Positions 1-7,004 are shown, counted from the first letter of the stretch. The stretch: 8,316 nt of DNA from JALYUA01 sp040004225 (GCA_040004225.1 JBDUBI010000163.1:1-8316), one strand, 5' to 3'. Numbers and translations are program-made. Notes: generated by a model not told the origin, from the letters alone.

Positions 1-15
1 AGCGAGAGGGAGATG

Positions 16-57
16 CCCCCTCACCCTGACCCTCTCCCCGAGCGCGGGGAGAGGGGA
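16..57 (+). repeat. Intergenic palindromic repeat, copy 1
   Basis: A perfect 10-bp inverted repeat, CCCTCTCCCC (30-39) and GGGGAGAGGG (46-55), is separated by GAGCGC and preceded by the arm CCCCCTCACCCTGA. The same arm-plus-palindrome plan recurs at 3942-3982 and, inverted, at 3778-3818, so this is a dispersed repeat family. It lies about 60-100 nt downstream of the stop of the minus-strand A-T-C gene. A structured RNA end or terminator-like role is possible, but no T-run follows. Confidence 0.8.
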
Positions 58-75
58 ATCTCTCCTCTTCCTGCT

Positions 76-103
76 CCCTCTCCCCGCGCGCCGGGGGAGA
101 GGG
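76..103. repeat. Intergenic palindromic repeat, copy 2 (core only)
   Basis: CCCTCTCCCC and GGGGAGAGGG form a perfect 10-bp inverted repeat around the 8-nt centre GCGCGCCG. The 28-bp core is identical to that at 3778-3805. It lacks the CCCTCACCC arm of the other copies. It begins 15 nt beyond the stop codon of the A-T-C gene, so the transcript would fold a strong G+C hairpin there. Without a following U-tract, intrinsic termination is only a possibility. Confidence 0.78.
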
Positions 104-118
104 GAGTGAATCGAAAAC

Positions 119-3100
119 TCAGCCGGCCGAGTCCTGACGCCGGCCGAGCTCCGCGCGCAATGTGTCGAGCCGGGTCTGCGGGTCTTTCGCGACGCGGACC
201 AGCAGCTCTTCGTAGTCCCTGGAGAGCCCCGCCACCGTGCCGGGTTCGAAGAGGCCGGTGTCGTACTTCCACACGCCCGACATCCCATCGCGCCCGGTTT
301 CCAGAAAGACGCTCAGGTCGAATCGGGCGGCTTCTTCTCCGGCGCCCAGGGACTCGAAGGTGGTCGCACCGCGCGTCACGACGGGTAGAAGCGTGTTCAG
401 GGCGATGAGAGAGCGCGCGAACGGAATCCGACCCGGTATCCGGGCCGGCCGAACTCCCTGGACGAGCGCCGCGAAGGGAAGATTGTGATGACGGTATGCC
501 CCGAGGGCGACCTCGCGAACCCGCTTGAGAAGCTCGAGAAAACTCGGATTCCCCGACAGGTCCGTCCGGAAGACGATCAGGTCCACCAGAAATCCGATCA
601 GCGGCTCGGTCTCGATTCTCCCGCGATTGGCGGAATTGCTGGCGACGACCACGTCGGTCTGTCCGCTCCGAATGAAGAGGACCGCCTGGTAGGCCGCAAG
701 CAGGATCATGAAGAGCGAAGCGCTCTCGCTCCGCGAGACGGCCCCGAGCGGCGCCACGATCTGCTCGGACAACCGAAAGGAATGGTTTCCGAATCGGCGC
801 GGTACTCCTTTTCGATAGGCATGGTCGGCCGGGAGCTCCAGCTCGGCCGCTCCCTGGAGCCGGCCCTTCCAGTAGGAGAGGAGTCCCTCCCGGAGGCCCG
901 GCAGGCGGGCCCGCTCCCATTGCGCAAAATCTGCGTATTGGATGGCGAGGGGGGCCAGCGGATCGGCTATGCCGCGAGAAAAGGCTTCGTGGAGCGATGC
1001 GAGCTCCGAGGCGAGGATTCCGACGGACCATCGGTCGAACACGATGTGGTGAACGGTGACGAGCAGGATGTGCTCCGAGTCCTCCAGACGGAGAAGGGCG
1101 GCACGGATCAAAGGACCTCGCTCGAGATCGAAGCGCCGCTCGAGCTCTTCCCGCGCCATCCGAAGAACCTCCGCCTCACGAGCATCTCCGGGAAGTTGGC
1201 GGAGGTCGCGGAAGACGAACGGAAGCTCGATCTTCGGCGAGACGGCGGTAAAGGGAATGCCGCCTTCCGAAGGGTACGAGCTCCTCAGAATTTCATGGCG
1301 CTCCAGGATTCGATCGAGCGCCCGCTCGAAACTCTTTCGATCGACGGGACCGAGGACGCGCAGGTTCGTGGCGCGGTTGTAGTGGCCCGGATCGAGCTGC
1401 TCGTGAAACCAGATCTGCTCCTGCGCGAACGAAAGGACGGGCCGCGCGCCGGCGCTCCTCCGGGGAATGACGCCATCTTCAGCCGAGGCATCTTGCGTCC
1501 GGGCCGCGATTTTGAGAGCGAGCTCCGCGACCGTCGGGGCGTCGAAAATGGCGACCAGCGAGAGCTGCACTCCGAGAGTGCTTTGAATCCGAGCCCCCAC
1601 CTGCCCCGCCAGCACCGAATCGCCCCCGAGAGAAAAAAAATCCTGCGTCACGCCGATCCGATCGATCCGAAGCACCTCGCTCCAGATCGAGACCAGCTTT
1701 TCCTCCAGGGGAGTTCGGGGCGAGACGCTCGTGTCATCGCGCGAATGCGGCTCCGCTCCCGGCGGGCTGAGTTTCTCCGCGAGACCGATCCGCTGCACCT
1801 TTCCGGTCGGTCCCTTCGGAATTTCGGCAACGAGGAAAACCCGGCGCGGAACCTTGAAGTCCGCGAGACGGGATGAGGCGAACTCCCGGATCTCGCCCGG
1901 CGTGGCCGACCCGCCCTCGCGAAGGACGACGGCCGCGCCCACGTCTTCGCCCAGAAGCGGATCCGGCATGGCGAAGGCAACGGCCTGAGCGATCGCCGGG
2001 TGGTCGAGCAGCACCTCGTCGATCTCCCGGGGCGAGATCTTCTCCCCCCCGCGGTTGATGATCTCTTTCAACCTCCCGGTCAGCGTCAGGTAGCCGTCCG
2101 CGTCGAGCGACCCCTGGTCGCCCGTGCGGAACCAGCCGTTCGTGAAGGCACGCCCGTTGGCCTCGGGGTTGTTGACGTATCCCGCCGTCACGTTCGATCC
2201 CCGGATCGCGACCTCTCCTCGGACGCCGGCGGCCAGCGTCTCGCCGTCCTCGCCGAGGATGGCGACTTCGGGACCGGCCGCGGGGCCGACGGAGCCCGGC
2301 TTGCGGATGCGCGGCGGGAGAGGATTGCTCGCCATCTGATGCGCGGCTTCCGTCATCCCGTAGGCTTCGATGAGCGGCGCGCGGAAAACCCGCTCGAGCT
2401 CCGCTGCGACCTGCGGAGGAAGGGCCGCGGAGGAAGAGCGCAGAAAACGCAATTGCCGACGCTCGAGAACCGGCGCGTATCGCGGCGCCCGCGCCAGGAT
2501 TGCCTGGTGCATCGTCGGCACGGCCGTGTACCAGGACGGATCGAACTGGTCCATCCAGTCGAAAAACGAGGGAGCCTGGAATCCCGGACTGCAGGCGACG
2601 CTCGCTCCGGCGGACAGCGACGCCAGAAGCGCGGCGACGAGCCCGTGGATGTGGAACAGAGGCATGACGTTCAGACAACGGTCGGCTTCCGTCAGCTCGA
2701 GGGTGCTCGCGATGTGAGCCGCGGAGGCGCAGAGGTTTCGATGAGTCAGGGGGACGAGCTTGGGTCGCGCCGTCGTGCCGGAGGTGTGGAGCAGGAGCGC
2801 GACATCTTCGGGTGCCGCGGGAGGGAGCCCCTGCTCCGAGGGAAGCAAGGACGAAAACCGGAAGACGCCGGCGGTTTCCGCGTCGGCGGCCAGGTCGAGC
2901 ACCGGGATTCCCAACCGATGCGCCGCCTGGCGGGCGGGAGACTCGACGCCCTCCGGAAGGACTAAGGCCCGCGCCTCGAGGTCCGTGAGCAAAAATGCGA
3001 ATTCCTCTTCCCGGTACGCCGGATTGAGCGGAGCGGCCGGGACGACCGAGCAGATGCCGAGGAAGGCCGTCGCCATTTCGGGTCCATCCGGGAGGCAGAT

Positions 3101-3280
3101 CGCGACCCGATCCCCGGAGCGCACGCCGGCGGCGCGCAGGGATCGCGAGATGTCCTCGATCTGACGCGTCAGTCCCGCACGCGAAAGAGAACGCCGGCCA
3201 ACTCCGAGGAGAGCCGGGGTGCCCGCGGCCGCCAGTGCCGGGGCGCGGAGAAGCTCGACGACGGTATTTCGGTCCGGCAC
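119..3280 (-). CDS. A-T-C NRPS-like protein: oxalate-CoA-ligase-like adenylation domain, peptidyl carrier, condensation domain
   Basis: This 1053-residue protein has three domains. Residues 1-505 are an acyl-adenylating ANL-family enzyme: P-loop LLLHTSGTTARPK (162-174), EAYGMTE (305-311), WFRTGD (383-388), GRLKEIINRGGEKISP (402-417) and the A10 lysine in PTGKVQR (K494). The stretches MPLFHIHGLVAALL, WYTAVPTMHQ and MTEAAHQMASNPLP resemble the PCS60/AAE3 oxalate-CoA ligase group more than amino-acid-selecting A domains. Residues 520-592 are a carrier domain with phosphopantetheine site LGGDS (S555). Residues 612-1045 are a condensation domain with active-site HHIVFD (744-749), followed by R where G is usual. 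There is no thioesterase or reductase. Inferred role: activate an acyl acid, load it on the carrier and join it to an amine or alcohol acceptor. The GTG start is the only reasonable one before the A domain, and its ribosome-binding site is weak. Product unknown. Confidence 0.92.
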   Translation of the reverse strand: MPDRNTVVELLRAPALAAAGTPALLGVGRRSLSRAGLTRQIEDISRSLRAAGVRSGDRVAICLPDGPEMATAFLGICSVVPAAPLNPAYREEEFAFLLTDLEARALVLPEGVESPARQAAHRLGIPVLDLAADAETAGVFRFSSLLPSEQGLPPAAPEDVALLLHTSGTTARPKLVPLTHRNLCASAAHIASTLELTEADRCLNVMPLFHIHGLVAALLASLSAGASVACSPGFQAPSFFDWMDQFDPSWYTAVPTMHQAILARAPRYAPVLERRQLRFLRSSSAALPPQVAAELERVFRAPLIEAYGMTEAAHQMASNPLPPRIRKPGSVGPAAGPEVAILGEDGETLAAGVRGEVAIRGSNVTAGYVNNPEANGRAFTNGWFRTGDQGSLDADGYLTLTGRLKEIINRGGEKISPREIDEVLLDHPAIAQAVAFAMPDPLLGEDVGAAVVLREGGSATPGEIREFASSRLADFKVPRRVFLVAEIPKGPTGKVQRIGLAEKLSPPGAEPHSRDDTSVSPRTPLEEKLVSIWSEVLRIDRIGVTQDFFSLGGDSVLAGQVGARIQSTLGVQLSLVAIFDAPTVAELALKIAARTQDASAEDGVIPRRSAGARPVLSFAQEQIWFHEQLDPGHYNRATNLRVLGPVDRKSFERALDRILERHEILRSSYPSEGGIPFTAVSPKIELPFVFRDLRQLPGDAREAEVLRMAREELERRFDLERGPLIRAALLRLEDSEHILLVTVHHIVFDRWSVGILASELASLHEAFSRGIADPLAPLAIQYADFAQWERARLPGLREGLLSYWKGRLQGAAELELPADHAYRKGVPRRFGNHSFRLSEQIVAPLGAVSRSESASLFMILLAAYQAVLFIRSGQTDVVVASNSANRGRIETEPLIGFLVDLIVFRTDLSGNPSFLELLKRVREVALGAYRHHNLPFAALVQGVRPARIPGRIPFARSLIALNTLLPVVTRGATTFESLGAGEEAARFDLSVFLETGRDGMSGVWKYDTGLFEPGTVAGLSRDYEELLVRVAKDPQTRLDTLRAELGRRQDSAG

Positions 3281-3310
3281 GATCGGCCGAGAGACTATCC
3301 GACCGGCCGG

Positions 3311-3336
3311 ATCTCCGAGAGCGGCGGCTCGGAGAT
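3311..3336. repeat. Perfect 9-bp inverted repeat in the selenoprotein/A-T-C gene spacer
   Basis: ATCTCCGAG (3311-3319) and CTCGGAGAT (3328-3336) pair perfectly around an 8-nt loop, AGCGGCGG. A second, smaller hairpin, TTCGG-CCGC-CCGAA, lies at 3340-3353. Both sit between the selenoprotein stop and the GTG of the A-T-C gene, the larger one ending 30 nt upstream of that start. On the minus-strand transcript no U-run follows, so this may be an RNA-processing or attenuating structure, or an operator. Function unknown. Confidence 0.6.
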
Positions 3337-3363
3337 TCCTTCGGCCGCCCGAAAAACCGTTTT

Positions 3364-3726
3364 TTAACTTTTCAGCAACTTGTCGAGCTCACGACGCACG
3401 TCCTCGATCTTGACCTCATGATCGGGCTGCTTCCACACGACTTTCCCGTCGGCAGAGCGGATGACGAGCCCGTGGTTTTCGAAACCGAGCTCCTTGATGG
3501 CCGTCTTGTTCTCCGGGGTCGTCGCGTCGAGGTTCTGACCGCGCACCCGGCCCTTGTATTCCTGGTCCAACCCGCTCACGGCGGGCTTGATTCTGGCGCA
3601 GATCGGTCAGCCGGGGAGGTAGTAGTAGGTGACATCGAGCGGTCCGGATTTCCGTGGCCGCGCGGCGGCGATCACGGCCGAAAATCCAACCAGGGTCCCC
3701 AGAAGCAGTTCCCGTCGAGTGTTCAT
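3364..3726 (-). CDS. Predicted Tat-exported thioredoxin-like selenoprotein (UxxC), in-frame TGA read as selenocysteine
   Basis: Read from ATG 3726 to TAA 3364, the frame is 120 codons with one internal TGA (3607-3609, residue 40). The start has a perfect AGGAGG (3734-3739) seven bases upstream. Residues 1-22 form a Tat-like signal: TRRELLL, an uncharged hydrophobic run ending AAA, then RPRK. Mature sequence LDVTYYYLPG leads into U40-P-I-C43, then helix ARIKPAVSGLDQEYKGRV, strand QNLDA, and a C-terminal ENHGLVI..GKVVWKQPDH part ending in a helix. This order fits a thioredoxin fold, and the TGA stands exactly at the N-terminal redox residue of a CxxC-type motif. Downstream codons stay in frame and protein-like. 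A hairpin suited to SECIS follows the TGA, whose next base is C. The likely role is an extracytoplasmic thiol/disulfide reaction; the substrate is unknown. The alternative, a nonsense-mutated pseudogene, is less likely because of the UxxC placement and hairpin. Confidence 0.8.
3566..3590 (-). promoter_or_regulatory. Putative bacterial SECIS element
   Basis: In the mRNA, CCCGC and GCGGG pair perfectly around the five-base loop CGUGA. The stem extends by G-U and A-U pairs, then past an A/G mismatch by C-G and U-A. The loop starts 27 nt after the UGA. Bacterial SECIS elements typically put the apical loop about 16-37 nt downstream, with a G among its first two bases; here the second is G, followed by U. 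The GUG in the loop is the false start that a standard gene caller would use. Confidence 0.7.
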
Positions 3727-3733
3727 GGCGCGT

Positions 3734-3739
3734 CCTCCT
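3734..3739 (-). promoter_or_regulatory. Consensus Shine-Dalgarno AGGAGG of the selenoprotein gene
   Basis: The transcript reads AAAAGGAGGACGCGCC before the ATG at 3726, giving AGGAGG with a 7-nt spacer. This decides the start: translation begins upstream of the TGA, which supports readthrough as Sec rather than initiation at the GTG at 3579. Confidence 0.85.
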
Positions 3740-3777
3740 TTTCCCTTCCATGGAGCATAGCGGCAAACGTCGCCGCA

Positions 3778-3818
3778 CCCTCTCCCCGCGCGCCGGGGGA
3801 GAGGGCCGGGGTGAGGGG
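3778..3818 (-). repeat. Intergenic palindromic repeat, copy 3 (inverted orientation)
   Basis: The core at 3778-3805 is identical to the copy at 76-103. It is followed by CCGGGGTGAGGGG, the reverse complement of the CCCCTCACCCCGG arm, so this copy faces the opposite way to the copy at 3942-3982. It lies about 50 bp upstream of the selenoprotein start, probably just outside or at the edge of its promoter region. Confidence 0.8.
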
Positions 3819-3941
3819 CGAGACTTCAAGCCTGACAGGGCTCGAGAAAGAGCTGCCCTTGCCCTGGACCGTCTCCCAAGGCGTGAAAAGGAACGCGGCC
3901 TGGTCAGCCGCCGTGGTGAGAGCGCTCGACTTGCCTGCGGG
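3819..3941. other. Non-coding spacer between two inverted repeat copies
   Basis: This 123-bp stretch lies between oppositely oriented palindromic repeats, inside the 275-bp gap (3727-4001) separating the kinase stop from the selenoprotein start. I see no convincing ORF, tRNA-like structure or transposase remnant. The short open frames here are peptides of the repeat itself, such as LTPALSPGARGEG. Confidence 0.55.
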
Positions 3942-3982
3942 CCCCCTCACCCCAACCCTCTCCCCGAGCCCGGGGAGAGGGA
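3942..3982 (+). repeat. Intergenic palindromic repeat, copy 4
   Basis: The arm CCCCCTCACCCCAA is followed by a perfect 10-bp inverted repeat, CCCTCTCCCC (3956-3965) and GGGGAGAGGG (3972-3981), with centre GAGCCC. It begins about 20 nt beyond the stop codon of the kinase gene, so it may form a hairpin at that transcript's 3' end. No U-tract follows. Confidence 0.8.
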
Positions 3983-4001
3983 GGAGGTGGTGGCTTCGAC
4001 G

Positions 4002-6977
4002 CTACCGTTTCACCGGCCCCAGATACTTGTCCAGCCAGTCGAGACTCTCGCGGATGACTTCTTTCCTCGGCGGCGCGTGGCCCGTCTCGTAGAGGACGTA
4101 TTTCTTGTCCGCCTCGGGCGTTCCCAGAAGCCGGAAGAACGGCTTTTGCGAGCTCTCGACCGGAAAAAAATGGTCGTATCTGCCGTTGATCATCAGCGTA
4201 GGCACGTGGACCCGGCCGAGAAAGTTCAGCTGCTCCGCGTCGGGCAGAGACCTCGAGAAATCCAGCCCTCCGGATTCCAGGATCGCGAGCTTGAAACGAG
4301 GCTCGACCGCGAGCATGACCGGCGCGACCTGGGATCCCCAGCTGAGCCCCATGTAGGCGAGGGCGTCGCGGCGGATGTCGGACCGGGTTTCCAGGTAGTC
4401 AATCGACCGGCCGAGGTCCTTGGACCAGGCGACCATGTGGTCCCTGTAAAACGTCGTCTCGGAAGGATTGTCGTCTTTCAGCGCGTCCCGCCGCTCGAAC
4501 GTGCTCTTGAAGACGGGAGCCAGGAGCGCCCTTCCGCTCCTCGGAATGAAGTCCGCGTAGGGCGAAAGCACGAACCTGTCCGCCATGATCGCTCCCGAGC
4601 CCGGAAAGAGCACGACGGTCTGATAGGGCGGCGCGGCGTTTTTCGGCAGGAAGAGATAGGCGATGACGCGCTCTCCCCCGTACGCCGCGTCGAAAGTCAC
4701 CTTTTCCTGCCGCCACTCGCCGAGGGTCAGGGTTTCCTCGACCCGCGCGTTCAGCGCGCTTTTGTCGTACACGTAACTGCCTCGATAGGCCCGGAACAGG
4801 TCGTCTGAGACCGGCTTTTCTTTCGAGAAATCCCGAAACGCGGCCGTGATCCGCGCCGTCGCGGCGGGCGGAGCGGCGGACGCGAGTCGGACGCAGCGAA
4901 ATCCGTAATTCGGGCGGCGGTCCCAGGCAGACTGCGCGTCCTGATCGATGAACATGTAGGTGGGCTCGCCGAAGCCTCCTCCGAGGAGGAACCTCTTGCC
5001 GTCGGAGCTCTCGTTCGAGCACCACTCCTTCACGTTGCCGGCCATGTCGGTGGTCCCGAATCCGCTGATTCTGTCGTCGCCGACCGGCAGCGTTCCCGCG
5101 CCGTGAAAATTGCTCGCGGGCGAGATCAGGAGGCTCGCCTGCGTCTGCGCCGCCTTGTTCCAGTGATAGACCGTCGGCAGGGTCTTTCCCGCGAAGGCGG
5201 CGTACGCGGCGCTCTCGTACCAGCTCACTCCTGCCACCGGGTGCTTGTCGAGGCCTTTCGGGAAGCTGCCGAGCTCCCAGGTCGCGGGACCCGGCCGGCC
5301 GGTCCCGTCGCGGAACGCGGCCGCGGCCTCGCTGAACGGAATGGTCCTGCCGTCCCGGGAGAAAGGCTCTTTCCAGAGCTCGCTTCTCTGGTACCCGCCG
5401 GCGTCGACGAACTTCTTGAAGTCCTCGTTCGTGACCTCGTACCGATCGACGAGGAAATCGTCGAGTGAAACCTCGGGCAGTGAATCGAGACCCGGGATCG
5501 GCGGGCGAAACGCTCCGCCGGGAACGCGGACCATTTCCGCCGGGACGCTGCCGGCGCGGTCGAGCCGGCAGACGATGTTGTACGGAATCTTGTGAACGAT
5601 CGACCAGGTCGGCTCGATCTCGAACGCCGGCAGGAATCCCGCTTTCTCGATCCGCCAGAGATAGAAATCTCGTGGGACCCTCAGTTTCTTCACTGGAGTT
5701 TTTGCGACCGGCGTCCATGCGCGTGACGGCCCCCGGAAGGGACGGACCGAGACGTCTGCTCCTTCCGGAGTGCTGGCGATCGACACCTCCAGCGTGGACT
5801 GAATCCAGAATTTCTCGAGGGTGGGGTCCTCCGGCTGAACGACCCGGGCCTCGCGGATCAGCGATGCCGCTCTCTGATAATCCTCGGCCGCGACCAGCCG
5901 GGCAATTTCCGGGATGGCCGTGGACTGGACCCACCGGGTTCGCGAAGCGCGATGCCAGAGCCAGCCGGCGAACACGAGCGCGACGAGGGCAGCGGCGGCG
6001 GCGGCGATCGAGAAGCGGCGGAGGCCGCGGCCCCCCGTCTGGGCGCCCTCCGGGCGTTCCTTCATCGCCTCGAGGTCCCCGCGGAGTTCCTCCGCGCTCG
6101 AATAGCGCTTCTCCCGGTTCTTCTCGAGGAGCCTGACGATCGCGGCCTTGAGACGGGGAGGAAGGGGCCGATCTCCGAAGTCCCGCGGGGGCTCGTGAAG
6201 GAGCGCGTCCGTCACCGCGACGGGTGTGCTGCCGGCAAACGGGAGACGGCCGGTCACCATCTCGTAGAGGACGACCCCGAGCGAGAAGAGGTCGCTGCGG
6301 GCGTCGATCGGCTTGCCGAGGAGCTGCTCCGGGGACATATACGTCAGGGTCCCGAGGGCCATCCCGGTGCCCGTGAGAGAGCGCGCGTCCCGGGTGGTGT
6401 CGCCGCCGGGTTCCATTCTCTTGGCGATCCCGAAGTCCAGGATCTTCGCCTGGCCCTTGGCGGTCACGACGATGTTCGCTCCCTTGATGTCGCGGTGCAG
6501 GATGCCCGCGCCGTGTGCCTCGGCGAGCGCGGACGCGATCTGGGTCCCGAGGTCGATCGCCTTCGACGCGGGCAGCGGGCCGTCGGCGAGGATGTCGTGG
6601 AGGGTGCGGCCCTCGACGAGCTCCATCACGATGAAGTGGCAGCCCTCCGACTCGACGAAATCGTGGATCGTGCAGATGTGCGGGTGGTTTAACGCCGACG
6701 CGGCGGTCGCCTCGAGCCGGAAGCGCTCGCGCCGTTCGTCGTCGCGCAGGAAGTCCTCCGGGAGGACCTTGATCGCGACCGTCCGGCCGAGACGCGTGTC
6801 GCGCGCGCGATAGACGACGCCGAAGCCTCCCGAGCCCAGGCGTTCGACGATTTCGAAATGATCGAGCGTAGTCCCCGGCTTCAGAAAGACCGACGGCGGA
6901 GGAGCGTTGTCCGACGGCGTGGTTGCGGCGCGAGTCTCGGAAAGGCGCGGGTCATCCGGGTTGTCGGGGGAGCTCAT
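4002..6977 (-). CDS. Receptor-like Ser/Thr protein kinase fused to PEGA-like, FGE-like and alpha/beta-hydrolase domains
   Basis: A 991-residue membrane protein. Residues 41-300 are a Hanks-type kinase with all key motifs: GSGGFGVVYRA (48-58), VAIK lysine K70, HRDIKGAN (161-168), DFG (181-183) and SPE (215-217). One membrane helix spans about 322-341. Residues 396-470 look like a PEGA domain (ASTPEGADVSV, WRIEKAGFLPA). Residues 480-698 are a formylglycine-generating-enzyme-like fold (EMVRVPGG, VDRYEVTNEDF, VSWYESAAYAAFAGK, DMAGNVKEW, NYGFRCV). The cysteine pair of true FGE is absent there, so it is probably a binding or sensor module. Residues 725-990 are a dienelactone-hydrolase-like alpha/beta hydrolase with GLSWG (S879), D935 and H967. 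The kinase should be cytoplasmic and the rest extracytoplasmic. I chose ATG 6977, with GAGG 8 nt upstream, over an upstream start at 7091 whose extra 38 residues look non-coding. Confidence 0.92.
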   Translation of the reverse strand: MSSPDNPDDPRLSETRAATTPSDNAPPPSVFLKPGTTLDHFEIVERLGSGGFGVVYRARDTRLGRTVAIKVLPEDFLRDDERRERFRLEATAASALNHPHICTIHDFVESEGCHFIVMELVEGRTLHDILADGPLPASKAIDLGTQIASALAEAHGAGILHRDIKGANIVVTAKGQAKILDFGIAKRMEPGGDTTRDARSLTGTGMALGTLTYMSPEQLLGKPIDARSDLFSLGVVLYEMVTGRLPFAGSTPVAVTDALLHEPPRDFGDRPLPPRLKAAIVRLLEKNREKRYSSAEELRGDLEAMKERPEGAQTGGRGLRRFSIAAAAAALVALVFAGWLWHRASRTRWVQSTAIPEIARLVAAEDYQRAASLIREARVVQPEDPTLEKFWIQSTLEVSIASTPEGADVSVRPFRGPSRAWTPVAKTPVKKLRVPRDFYLWRIEKAGFLPAFEIEPTWSIVHKIPYNIVCRLDRAGSVPAEMVRVPGGAFRPPIPGLDSLPEVSLDDFLVDRYEVTNEDFKKFVDAGGYQRSELWKEPFSRDGRTIPFSEAAAAFRDGTGRPGPATWELGSFPKGLDKHPVAGVSWYESAAYAAFAGKTLPTVYHWNKAAQTQASLLISPASNFHGAGTLPVGDDRISGFGTTDMAGNVKEWCSNESSDGKRFLLGGGFGEPTYMFIDQDAQSAWDRRPNYGFRCVRLASAAPPAATARITAAFRDFSKEKPVSDDLFRAYRGSYVYDKSALNARVEETLTLGEWRQEKVTFDAAYGGERVIAYLFLPKNAAPPYQTVVLFPGSGAIMADRFVLSPYADFIPRSGRALLAPVFKSTFERRDALKDDNPSETTFYRDHMVAWSKDLGRSIDYLETRSDIRRDALAYMGLSWGSQVAPVMLAVEPRFKLAILESGGLDFSRSLPDAEQLNFLGRVHVPTLMINGRYDHFFPVESSQKPFFRLLGTPEADKKYVLYETGHAPPRKEVIRESLDWLDKYLGPVKR

Positions 6978-7004
6978 CCGCAAGGCCTCGCTTTGTGTTC
7001 GTCG

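Noticed and set aside
485..1876. 463-codon plus-strand open frame
   Set aside because: It lies opposite the condensation and carrier coding sequence. The translation is rich in R/E/D without recognisable motifs, so it is a high-GC antisense shadow.
3364..3579. Stand-alone 71-residue CDS from GTG 3579
   Set aside because: The GTG lies in the loop of the SECIS-like hairpin and no ribosome-binding site precedes it. The upstream ATG has a perfect one and continues the same fold through the TGA.
3607..3609. TGA as a nonsense mutation making a pseudogene
   Set aside because: The TGA is exactly at a redox-motif position with a UxxC partner and a suitable hairpin, and no other frame damage is visible. 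It remains the main alternative if Sec genes are absent.
3723..3950. 75-codon minus-strand frame containing LTPALSPGARGEG
   Set aside because: The peptide is the translated palindromic repeat, a common source of spurious hypothetical proteins, and the frame overlaps the ribosome-binding site of the selenoprotein.
3654..4808. 384-codon plus-strand open frame
   Set aside because: It runs across palindromic repeats and opposite the hydrolase domain of the kinase gene, and has no domain signature.
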